The notes beneath the pieces are model-generated. The model had not been told where the DNA came from and did not search any database. It saw only the letters and a list, made by a program, of their open reading frames with translations. From Diphasiastrum complanatum (taxonomy: Eukaryota; Streptophyta; Lycopodiopsida; Lycopodiales; Lycopodiaceae), in contig CM055111.1 of assembly GCA_029204225.1 (NCBI GenBank), forward strand, positions 2,116,421 to 2,180,420: a DNA stretch of 64,000 nt, read 5' to 3'. The position numbers and the translations under genes were made by a program. This document shows positions 1-9,900 of the stretch, one piece after another. Numbering within the stretch: position 1 is the first letter of the stretch; each line of letters begins with the position of its first letter.

Positions 1-94
1 GGGGTGCCCTGACACTCGGCATCTTTTGGGCCACTGAATCCAATGTGGCAACCAAGTCGTCCAGTTGGGCATCTGAATACAAATGCTCTGGACT

Positions 95-700
95 CTAGGA
101 CTCATCCTGTGCACTAGCCTCTAAATCATCCTGTGCACCAACCTTTGAATCATCCTGTGCACCAACCCCTGAATCAACCCGAGCCTCATCCCGTGCCTCA
201 TCATGTGCACCTTGTAGACCCTGCATGGCCTCCCAATCTGTGCAATCAAAGTCATCTGGTGCCTCCTCTGGTGTGTTGTCGTAGTAAATGGCCATGACTC
301 TGTACTGTACGCATCCAAACATCTGCCGGACCGGCATCTAAATCACTCTGCCCTCTATCAAGAGCCTCCTCCATCATGTCGGCATAGGTAGGTATGCCAC
401 TGGCCCCCCCTGTGTGCCCTGCCTGTCTCCCAGTATAACCTGTGCCATGTGTCCCACCTCTGCCACGTGATGCACCTGTGACCCCTGCCCATGGCATGTG
501 CCTTGCACCTGTATCATCTGCCTCATCCCTCTCTGATCTGGCAAACACAACCCGAATGGGCTCATCCTCCCTCTCATCTCAGCAAGCACCCTCTCTCTCT
601 CTGCCATCAACTGTGTGCCCAGGTCATTTGCAGGCATGGGATGGGTGCTGTCCGTAGGCAAGTCAACCTGGCGCTCCAAATCAGATATCTTCGTCTGCAA
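95..700 (-). pseudogene. C-terminal tail exon of hAT-A (coiled-coil and acidic repeat)
   Basis: On the - strand the transposase core ends in LARRLPTI-TSALQ. A GT donor follows at about 803, and an AG acceptor at about 701 opens a new exon. It starts TKISDLERQVDLP and soon reads LMAERERVLAEMRG, which looks like a short coiled coil. After a frame change it becomes Gly/Arg/His-rich (GRGGTHGTGYTGRQAGHTGG) and then acidic, with an imperfect repeat around AQDDSKVGAQDDLEASAQDES. I know no function for it. hAT-B has a completely different tail after the same LPTI residues. Splice sites and frame are inferred by eye. Confidence 0.5.
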
Positions 701-829
701 GGTTTAAAATTTGCATGTCAAAGAGACAACTTTATGAAGAAATGAAACCAACGTACTAGGAGTCAACCAACATGCTATGGGAGAATAGCTAATCACCTGC
801 AATGCGCTCGTAATGGTCGGAAGTCTCCT

Positions 830-3328
830 GGCGAGACGTGCGTTGGTGCTACAGAACACCAACCGCTCCAACTGACTCACTGACAACCGGTTTCTTCTCC
901 TCGTGTGAATCAGTGCCCATGTGCTCCAATTACGCTCACACACGGAGGCAGCGCAGTCCTGTGGTACGTGCAATGAAATGCTTCAGCACATGTGCACGGG
1001 TGGAAGGTCAACGAAACACAACAATGGAGGATAAAATGAGATGCATACCTGAGAAAGGACACGCAGTGCAAGACGCTGTATAGATGGGTATGTGCTACTG
1101 AACATGGTCCACCAGGTAATGGGTAGCTGCCTCCTCTCTGGATCCTGAGCAGCCGGGTGGCCGAATGTGCCCATGCCGAAACGAAATGCAGCGAGCTCTT
1201 CCATGAGCCTGATAGGATCCAAACCTATGTGTGGACCCACCCTGTGAATGTACTGAAGCCAATCGGCCTCGAGCTCCCTGTCTACGATCTGTGTCGGAGA
1301 GAGGAAGAGGGGATGCAGCATGTGTGCAACGCTGTGGATACTCCTGTGGAAGTAGTTCCACCGCGTCTCCCAGATGAACTTCAGCTCTGTCATCCTGCAG
1401 GTGAGAGGCATGTGGTGTAGGGCATTACGAAAAAACTTAACATTGACAGAAAAACAAACTAGCAATTACTAAAAAGATAAAGGCCAATTACATTACTATA
1501 CCGCTTACCTCTCTGGCTGCAAGATGGGCAGCTGCAGGAACTGTCCAATCCGGTCCATGATCTCATATACCAGTCCAACTGTCGACCCCTCGCTGTCAGC
1601 CATGCGGAGCACAATGTAGTCTATGCATCCCTCCAGAACTGGTCTCCCCTCACCATGGAAGAAAAGTGCTCCCCATCCTCAGTGTGCTGAAACGTACTGG
1701 CACGCCAAAGATCACTGGCAACCATCTATAGAAGCTGCGCCCTACACTTGATCAGACGGTCGATGACCACCAAGTCAAATGCAAAGCGTGTGGGGGCTAG
1801 CTTACGGAGGTCCAGATGGCTGAACACTTGGAACATGGCAAGAACACGCCTCTTTCTGGTGACAAAAGTCACCAGGAAGAGGGCCTCACGGACGATGGCT
1901 CTAACCCAGGGAAGTGCACCTATGTCCCCCATGAGAAGGTCTATGACGTGCGCCGCACAGGGGGTATGGACGATGTGAGGGAACTCGGCCTCTAGTAGGA
2001 CACCCATCTGAACACGGTTGGTGGCATTGTCCGTCACCACCGTAACGACATCCTGGGGGCCTATGGATAGTATGGAAGACCTAATGACATCGTACATGAA
2101 ATCTGCAGATATGACTCTCCCCCCCCCTACTACAATCCACGGCTCTCAAAAACTGTGTACCCATGCAGCTGGAGACCAAGATGTTGAGGATCGGCTTCCT
2201 CCTGACATCATTCCAGCCATCGGACATGATACTACATCCATATGTGGCCCAGTGGCGGCGTAGAGGCTCCATTTCTCTAGACAAGGACTCAACCCTATCT
2301 CTCAACATGTGTGTGCGGACAACCTCCGAACCAGAGACTCTCCAGCCAGGGCTGATAGACTGTGCAAGGCAGAACGCCCTTCTGAAGGGCTCAGAATCGA
2401 TGATGGCAAAAGGTAGGTTCAGCTCGTAAATCAAATTGGTCACGGCCTGTGTGGCCTCTCTGTCCATGTGTGGCTGATGCACACCGCGAATGGTCTACTG
2501 CACAAGGGGTCTACCTGGTGGGCGACGGGTGGTGGACCTCCAGCACGGTTCACCAATGGTGTATGCATCGGCTGTAGACGTGGAATGGGGAGAGTGGGAT
2601 GCACTGGCAGGGATGGGTGCAGCAGCATAGGTGGGGTGCACTGGTGGAGGGGCAACATCTGGCATGGGGTACGAAAATTGCTGGCTGAGGAGGTGATCCG
2701 GATGGGAAGGGAAGGAAGAAGGGATCTCTTCCACATCCTCGAAGGCCTCAACAGTAGCATCCTGGGCCTGCTCAGGTGGCGAAGAGTCCATGAGAAATTC
2801 GTAAACCGGGGGCGTGCGAGCAACAGGACGTGGAGGTGGAACCGCAGTGGCAACTGGCGGACGCAATGGGATGGGATCCACCGGAATCTGAGCAGATGGG
2901 GGTGCGTGAGGCGGAACTGTCTGAGGGGGATGAGGGGCAAAGGGACTGGACAAGGATGCAATCCCTCTCCTCGTGCGTGCCAGCCAAGCAGGCAACAACT
3001 CTGGGTCAGCCACATATGGAGCGGTGCAAAATCAAAGAATGCCCTCCGAAATGGTGTTCTCCCCCGCCACGAGCCGCGGCCCGTAGGTGTCCAATAGTCG
3101 TTGTCTGTCGGGGACGGTCATGCTGCCACAAGGGGCGGCATTCAAGGTGGCACCATTTCTGGCGCGTGCACCGAGGAGATGGCCTTTAAGGCGAGTGAGG
3201 GATGCAGCAAATTCGACGAGACAGTATCGGCAGCGCACGATCTTCTATCCGGTCTTGTTGGATTTGTTGGCAACCAGCCTGACAATGTCTACCTCGTCCC
3301 ACAGACCGGAAAGGTCGAATTGCACCAT
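830..3328 (-). pseudogene. hAT transposase body, copy A (broken)
   Basis: The likely start is the ATG on the - strand at 3328-3326 (MVQFDLSGLWDEVD). A BED-type finger follows, with CRYC and a downstream RLKGHL. The catalytic part contains SIMSDGW, ILNILVSSC and VVTDNATN, which are typical of the DUF659 half of plant hAT transposases, then TPCAAH and VTRKRR. The C-terminal dimerisation domain has WWTMF, LALRVLSQ, and after a short GT-AG intron (about 960-1050) CERNWSTWALIHTRRRNRL. A second intron, rich in AT, separates the two domains at about 1400-1510. A TGA at 3032-3034 and a frameshift near 2120-2135 make this copy non-functional as read. Known role of the family: cut-and-paste transposition. 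Copy B has glutamine-to-stop and other changes that this copy lacks. Confidence 0.85.
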
Positions 3329-3654
3329 TGCGATGGAGAAAACTAGGGAAAAAATGCAGATGAAGCTAAAGCTGCAAGGATGGAACGCTGGAAAAAAAAC
3401 AGCAGGGTACACTGTGTGAGAGACGCTGAAAATGGGCGAAGGCAGGTTCTTGCAAATCAGATGCAAGGCAGGGCGGTCTGTGGGCGAAGGGCGACGCAAA
3501 TCAGACGCAAGGCAGGGAAGGCAGGGCAGCAAAACCAGTAGCGAAGGCAGGGCAACGATGGCTGGAAAAAAACTGGGAGAGAAGAAGCGAGGGGGCCGGG
3601 TAAATTAGGTTTAAAAAATTTTGAAAAAATATTAAATATTAATTATATTAATAT

Positions 3655-3714
3655 ATTATGGTACTGCGGTACCAGTACGGTCCCGCGGTACCCAGTTTTT
3701 AAAAATATTAAAGA

Positions 3715-3767
<53 letters not shown>

Positions 3768-3818
3768 AATGGTACCGCCCTGGTACCACGGGTCTGAGGG
3801 CAGTACCACGTGCCACTA

Positions 3819-3862
<44 letters not shown>

Positions 3863-3870
3863 AAATAACA
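3655..3870. repeat. GGTACC-type motifs and two (TA)n microsatellites flanking hAT-A
   Basis: Two (TA)n tracts (about 3717-3765 and 3821-3860) sit among repeated palindromic motifs built on GGTACC, GCGGTACC and GGTACCGC. The same motifs cluster at 12800-12890 to the right of hAT-B and at 9017-9050 to its left. Short repeated subterminal motifs are common in hAT elements, so these may be transposase binding sites. That role is inferred. Confidence 0.55.
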
Positions 3871-4718
3871 CAAAAAATAGCAAAATAAATCTACAATAAA
3901 GAGGTAAAACGAAGAAAGTACAAAATTCATAGAAGATAGATCATTCCTTGATTCCAAAAGATGTGGTACTGATGCTAGTGCCGTAACAAAAAGTTGCAAG
4001 AAAATCAGAATTTTTCTCGTTTTTTTTCCCCAAACAATCAAAAACAGCCTGAAATCGATAGTGATTCGCCAATCTTCAGGCTGCAAGTGGCCTGGAGGTG
4101 TAATAGGGTGCCCTCCTCTGAGGACCCTTCATGCGAAATTTTGGACGAAACGGACGTGAAGTGAAGAAGTTACGACTTTTCAACTCCAAAAGCTTGAAAA
4201 AAGGTCCAAAACCTCTTATAAGTGATTTATCAAAGTTTTCTCAGATTTTCAGCCTCCCTAGCAGCGATTCAGCACCCTATGTGGTGGCAAAAGTCAAAAG
4301 GGTCCAATCATAAGAGAGAGATGTGTTGGAAGGGATCAATCAAAAGTGAGGGATGTTGCATCACACATCCAATAGGATTAGAGATGCTATGTTTAAGGGG
4401 TCCAATAGGAATTAAGCTTGGATCTCCATGAGTTTCTATATGTACTTTCATTCCCTTCATTAATGTATGAGAGATCTATGAGTTTTTTGAGTCAATTTGA
4501 AGATTTGCCAATTTTGCTTGTATTGCCTTCTCTCTCTAGATGAGCCCAAAAGTGGTATTTTCTCTCTACCCGAGGAGAGGAGCTTGTTGGGACTTTGTTT
4601 ATTTCATGAAGTCTTCCACACGTGTGAAACACCTTTGGTAATGAATGAATGTTTCTCTTTCATTACCTGATGTACCATCTTGCTTTTATGAGGTTTTTAC
4701 ATCTCATGGAGTGAGGTA
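3871..4718. other. AT-rich stretch without recognised gene
   Basis: No conserved coding motif or splice-compatible ALF4 exon is visible here. It begins as the right flank of hAT-A and is likely intronic or intergenic. A GGGTGCCC motif at about 4107-4114 recurs at about 12928-12935 beyond hAT-B and could mark a transposon edge. Confidence 0.4.
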
Positions 4719-5309
4719 ATGATTGTCTTGTATCATGCCTCTAGTATGGCCATATTACTTGTCATTCATGGCTTAGATATGTTTCCAAATTACTTAGAAA
4801 GCAAGTGGTTGAGTCATCAAGTGTATGCTCTTGGATCTAGTAAGAGCAAGAATGAGCTTGTTGCTCATAGTTTGAAAATTCATGAGGCAATTTGTAAACT
4901 TCTCTTGAGATTAAGTGAATCATCCTTGAAGGACACTTACATCCTTGAGCAAGTGTTTATTAGCCTCAAGAAGATCAAGATTTCATTTGATATCAAGCTT
5001 AGATCCATCATGGATAAAGTTTATAATATGTGGACTAATCAAGCTAGTATGCCTAATCTGGATAATCAACACTTTTACTCATCTTATGATCTTGATCTCT
5101 ATGATCTTTGTGATCTTTATGAAGCCTCTGATTTTCATCATGGTGCAGCCATCTTTATGCAAGTGGTACTTTCAAATCAAAGATCATCATCAAGCATGGA
5201 GGAAGCACATGGATATAGTGGCAAATTGGTGGAATGCTCTCCAAAGGTGTTGGCAAATGATTTCTACCAAAGAAATCTTATCATGGATATGGTGAGGGTG
5301 CTGCTATGA
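4719..5309 (+). CDS. Unrecognised 196-codon ORF
   Basis: This is an uninterrupted reading frame of 196 codons from an ATG at 4719 in AT-rich DNA. The middle reads helix-like (HSLKIHEAICKLLLRLSESS, then EQVFISLKKIKISFD). A Tyr/Asp/Leu-rich segment follows (SYDLDLYDLCDLYE), then a serine run (NQRSSSSMEE). I recognise no family, no signal peptide and no transmembrane segment, and it does not resemble the N-terminal half of ALF4. It could be a decayed transposon gag, an orphan gene or chance. Length is the main argument for it. Confidence 0.25.
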   Translation: MIVLYHASSMAILLVIHGLDMFPNYLESKWLSHQVYALGSSKSKNELVAHSLKIHEAICKLLLRLSESSLKDTYILEQVFISLKKIKISFDIKLRSIMDKVYNMWTNQASMPNLDNQHFYSSYDLDLYDLCDLYEASDFHHGAAIFMQVVLSNQRSSSSMEEAHGYSGKLVECSPKVLANDFYQRNLIMDMVRVLL

Positions 5310-6269
5310 TGGATCCTTTTGCTGGTTTTTTACTTCATATGCATATCAAAGGATCCACTCAAAAAGTTTCACAAACTCCTTGATCTTACGAAGCTAGTTT
5401 TTGAGGAGTGTGAAAAATTGTCAAAATCTATCTTGGATATTTTATGTGTTTCTAGTTTGTGAGAAAATATCACATGTGTGGAGCATGTTCCCACATGTAG
5501 AAAAAGTAAAAATAGTTTAGTCATGTTGACTTTAGGGGTATCATAAAGTTTTTGTATCAAACATCTTGGTGTACAACTTTGATAGGGCCAATTTTGGCTT
5601 TAGAGGTCAAATGGTCAAGTGGTCAGAAACTTGTCTCTTTAAGCTCGTGAAACTAAGAAGGCTGGTGTGTAGAATGAACCTCCCAACTTTAGGCACTCCC
5701 TCTATGAGTCCTACTACTTGCTATTTCTGTCACCTCGCACATGGCATCCAGAAATGGGTGAGCAGTCCACCTAGCATGCATGCTACCTTTGACCTGTGAA
5801 TATTGAGTGACTCATAGGGTAACGCTCCCCATTACCGCCAAAGACTTGTGACCCGCTTGGTCACCCTAGCTACTTGCCGGCTAGCATCTCGTCACTGACA
5901 GCTCGGATCTCCATGGTTGCAATTCATTGCGTCTCTAATAGCTTGTCAGGTGGTCACACCGGGTGGCCCTAGCTTGGGACAAATGTCCACTCCAGTCACT
6001 GGCCATGACCAATACTTGGCCTCAAGCCCTCTAGTAACCGGCCGTGCCGAGATCATGCTAGCGCCGATAACATATCAACATTCCTCAGCACCGTTCTTTC
6101 TTTTGGATGGCTTGGTGTACATGTAGCTACATTGGGACTTTTACGTCTCTTGCTCCTAGCACATTAGTCACACAATGGAATCTTGGTAGGGAGGGGAAAA
6201 GGGAAGGTGATTGGCTGGCGAGGAATTGCTGCAAAGCCTAAGGTCTACTCGAAATGAGGAGGCATTGAG
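5310..6269. other. No gene recognised
   Basis: The stretch 5640-6130 has higher GC than its surroundings but no long conserved frame. I see nothing assignable. It is probably part of the intron upstream of the first visible ALF4 exon. Confidence 0.4.
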
Positions 6270-6490
6270 TCTATTCATGGCTGCCTAGGAGGTCCAGCGA
6301 GTTAGGGCTAGGAACATGAGATTACAAATACCAGGTCACTACTGATAAGGCTTATTAACCTTATTCTGCTGCTAACAGGCCCTTAAGCCTATTCATAGCT
6401 GGCTAGGAGCCTAATAAGAATTTTTAAGCTTGTCCAAATACCAGATCACTCATAAGACTTGTTAACCTTATTCTACTGCTAACAGGGCCC
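6270..6490 (+). repeat. Two-unit direct repeat, about 105-110 bp period
   Basis: Two diverged copies lie side by side. Both hold a GCCTATTCATGGCTG-like segment (about 6277 and 6388), then AAATACCAG-TCACT, then TTAACCTTATTCTGCTGCTAACAGG or close variants (about 6329-6380 and 6434-6486). It is a local tandem duplication just upstream of the first ALF4 exon in the window. Confidence 0.75.
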
Positions 6491-6736
6491 AAGAGGCCTA
6501 CTCAGATCTACTTATGAATCATAATCACTGAAGTGCTCAAATGTTTGTTTGTTGTGCTTACAATTGTAAGCGTTGTATGAGCCATCTATCCAGAAGTTTT
6601 GGATTACCATTTGTAGAAGTTCATGTGGGGTTGCTCTTCCTTGTGTCAAATAATCTCGGTGCAATGTATCAAATCATCTTATGTAAAGGTTTATATATAG
6701 CTTGACTTATTTAACTTGAAATTTGGACATTGGCAG

Positions 6737-6966
6737 TTTTTTCGCGGCTCCGAAGAAGGTTCTCTGAGTTTATCAGAGGAGCATTACCGACATTGCTAGA
6801 TGTGGCACGTGTTGCAGTGGAATCTTGTACAGTGCCAAAATATGAAAATCATGTTGCGATTAATGATCGTGAGCAAATCATTCCCTCATATATTCTTCAG
6901 ACACAGATCCTGAATGGGCTAGTATCATGTTGTGATATATTGAAAGACAAAATTGAATGTGAACAG
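6737..6966 (+). CDS. ALF4: ALF4 homologue, exon a (first visible)
   Basis: The acceptor is TTGGCAG at 6736 and the donor CAG|GTGTGT at 6967. The exon starts with two bases completing a codon from an upstream exon and ends in phase 0. It reads FSRLRRRFSEFIRGALPTL and ends DILKDKIECEQ, matching the mid-N-terminal part of ALF4. It has no real start codon, so this is not the first exon. Confidence 0.8.
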
Positions 6967-9900
6967 GTGTGTTGGGATACAAATCACTATTTGCTCATAT
7001 CTGCAGGGTCGTGCATATTTAATATGGTCGGTTCCGACGAATGATTGAGAATTGTTGTATTGGTGATTCTTCTCTTTGAAATTGTTGTCCTTCTTCACTT
7101 CCTTTTTCGTATTGTTATTGGATTGTCGTTGAAGCAGGTGGAAAAACAAAAGCAACTGCTGCAACAATATCTTGGACGCTATCTTCTGCAGCTTTTGGTG
7201 CGCAGCTTTGTGCCCCTCTTATTTATCTTCAATTTTATTTTTGTAGCTCAGGCAGTCTGGGAGAATCTCAGAGGGTTTGCAATTAAATCTTCTATTGTTA
7301 TTGTACTACTGCTTGGTACAAGTGAGCTTTATTTTGTTATTCATTCAAAAATTTGGCAAGTGCACAGCTTAATGGAGGAATCACTCCATACTGGACTTTG
7401 ATAATGCTTGATGTACCAGGCTATAGCAGGAATTCTCATGGAGAAGCAAACTTGTTACAGACTTCACTATCTTATTCATCTTCTAGATTGTTGTGCTCTC
7501 TCTTTGCACAAGCTACTTATCAGTGACCTTCACGAGTTGTTTGGGGAACAAAATGATGATGGTATGAATTTTAGTGATGCCTGAGAAAGGCGTTCGTAGA
7601 TTTGAACATGCTACACTCATTTATAAGCACAAGAATTGATGATTTTCACCTGTATTTCGAACTTACAGATGGATTTGATCTTAAGATGTGATTGCTTCAA
7701 ATCTGCTTTGTTCTAAGCCTAAATATTCACGATATATGTTAAACACTTAGTCATGCTACACATATATCAGCCTAAAATTGCTTTGTTATAAGCTTAAATA
7801 TCCATGATATATTCTAAGCACTTAGTCATGATACAAAAATCGTCTACTTTGTATATCAATGGTAGACTCTCGCGTTGCTATCAAAAGGCAAAGGTTTGAA
7901 GAGAGTAATGCTCATAGTTTGCTCCTCATTGCAGATTATAAGGTCCTTGGAGAACGCACCCAATTAGAGTTGGAAAGAGGAGCAGCCTTAGCAGGTGTGC
8001 ATTCACTAGTGTTTTGCTTCAGGACTTATTTTCATGAATTTGAGTTCATGTAGATGTCTACTCATTTCTATTTAGTGCGGTTAAATCTGTATTTGAATCT
8101 AACTTGTACTTGCGACCTTGTTGACCAACTATATCAGTGAATTAGAAAGAACCCTTGCCTGAATATATGGAGCTCATCCAACAACTTAAGTTGCTCATGT
8201 ACATCAGGATAAACTCAGGAGACATAGGCATTCCAGCCATCCTAACAAAAACTAGATATTAGATAATTGAAAACTGAGAACCAAGGATTCATCAATTCAA
8301 ATTTCGAATTTCAAATAGTAGTAAGTAGTAAGTACTAACTTCTAAGGAGTCGTGCTACAGGACAGTATCAAAGACGCAGTTGCTCGCCCAACCTGTCCAT
8401 GAACTCATATAAGAGACCCAATGTGCAGCCCTCTCGATATGTAAGGCGCAGGACAATATAGATAGGCTGCAAGCCCACGACAATGGATCGTGCCGCATCC
8501 CAAAATGCAGCCAACATAACGATCTGCTCGAATCTCTTACCCTTTGGCTGCTGTGATGGCCCCCACTGCGCCCACTCGTTAGAAACGACCATCTGCCTCA
8601 AGCTCGCATGAACTTTCAGCAATCGTTCCATGACTAGGAACATAAATGCAAACTTACACAGTGCTATGCATTGCATTAAACATTTCAGAGTAACAGAGTT
8701 TGCATGAGAATTTAGTACAATGATGCCCATCAAACTTTTCAAAGTTTCAAACTCGAAAACTTCAGCGTTTCAAGCATTAGTACATACATACTACGTAATG
8801 GCAACTTGCAAGTTTGAAGTGGCAATTTGCAAATGTATTGAAATTTGAATCAATTATGCCAAATTCTTAGAAGTTAGTGCTCAATGCTCACAAAGTTCAA
8901 ACTACAGTACAAAAGGTATTGGCAATTACTACACATTGAAATTTGAGATACATACCTGGTGGGGGCAGGTCTCAAGACATCCAAGGTGGATTGAGTATAG
9001 CCCAACCATAGTTCCATGTGGTACCGCCATTATGGTACCGCCGGTACCATACAACGAAAGGCATCGGAAGTAAGAGGCAGACATTGCAGAGATGCTGCGA
9101 GAGACTCGGAAGAAAAAAACTCTGTAATGAAAACTAAACACGCACACACCATTTGAAGTAAAACTGCAAGTAGAACATCACAATTACAAATTGACAAATA
9201 CACATTGTGCAGGGAATAGAATACGTCCAACACTAAATATAATATGAAAAATGGTCTAAATACAGTGTTCGACCATCTGGCCGCCAAACATGGAACATGA
9301 TATCAAACTGCTAAAAATAAAATGACGGAGCTACAATCAATGCTCTGCCTCAAACTCAGATGAATGCTTCGGAGACAACTCAGGGCCCCGAGCTGACTCT
9401 CGCAACTGATATCTATGCCTGTCTGGTACTGGCATGGGCTGTGTATCCGAGGGGGAAGACTCGTCATCCTTATCCTCCCAATCTGCCTCCGCATCAGCCC
9501 CCAAGCAGGCTAAACCAACAACACCTGCTGTAGCTGGCTGTAATACTACACCTCTACCAGCAACTGGAGCCCTGCGAGGTCGTCCTCTCTTCCCTGGCAG
9601 TTTCTGTGCCCTGCCTTTCTTGTTCGGTGCACCCTTGGTCCTTCCTGGCCTCTTGCGGACAAGGGGAGCCGTCAATGCCTCATCACCCCCATGCAGATCA
9701 CCTGGCTGACTAGGCTGGGCCCAAGCTGCGGCCTGCTGGGATAGAGTAGCTAAAGATGGGTGTCCATGTGCAGCTAATAGTGGAGGATAGGTCCGAGGAG
9801 TGTGTGCCCGTGGGCCTGCTGCTGGTGGAGGAACTAGATGTGGAGGGGCCGTCCCTGTAGGAGGCAAGTACAGCGGCGATAAGTACTGAAAGGGGCGTTG

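Larger units (their letters stand above)
1..3600 (-). mobile_element. hAT-A: degraded hAT-superfamily DNA transposon
   Basis: The - strand carries the pieces of one hAT transposase in order: BED zinc finger (about 3328-3080), proline-rich linker (about 3010-2500), the DUF659-type catalytic region (about 2480-1510) and the hAT dimerisation domain (about 1460-830), followed by a separate C-terminal tail (about 700-95). It runs parallel to hAT-B at 9335-12500, and over long stretches the two proteins differ at only occasional residues. The element is broken: TGA replaces an arginine codon at 3032-3034, and a G-rich stretch near 2120-2135 shifts the frame after the GTQFLRAVDCS segment. The left end may lie outside the window. 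I could not define terminal inverted repeats. Confidence 0.85.

Noticed and set aside
6730-7044. ORF starting at 6730 as a gene start for the ALF4 homologue
   Set aside because: There is no ATG at that place, an AG acceptor lies at 6735-6736, and the family has about 150 further residues upstream.
9030-9287. ORFs on the - strand left of hAT-B
   Set aside because: No hAT or host motif is present, and they lie beyond the transposase stop in flanking DNA.
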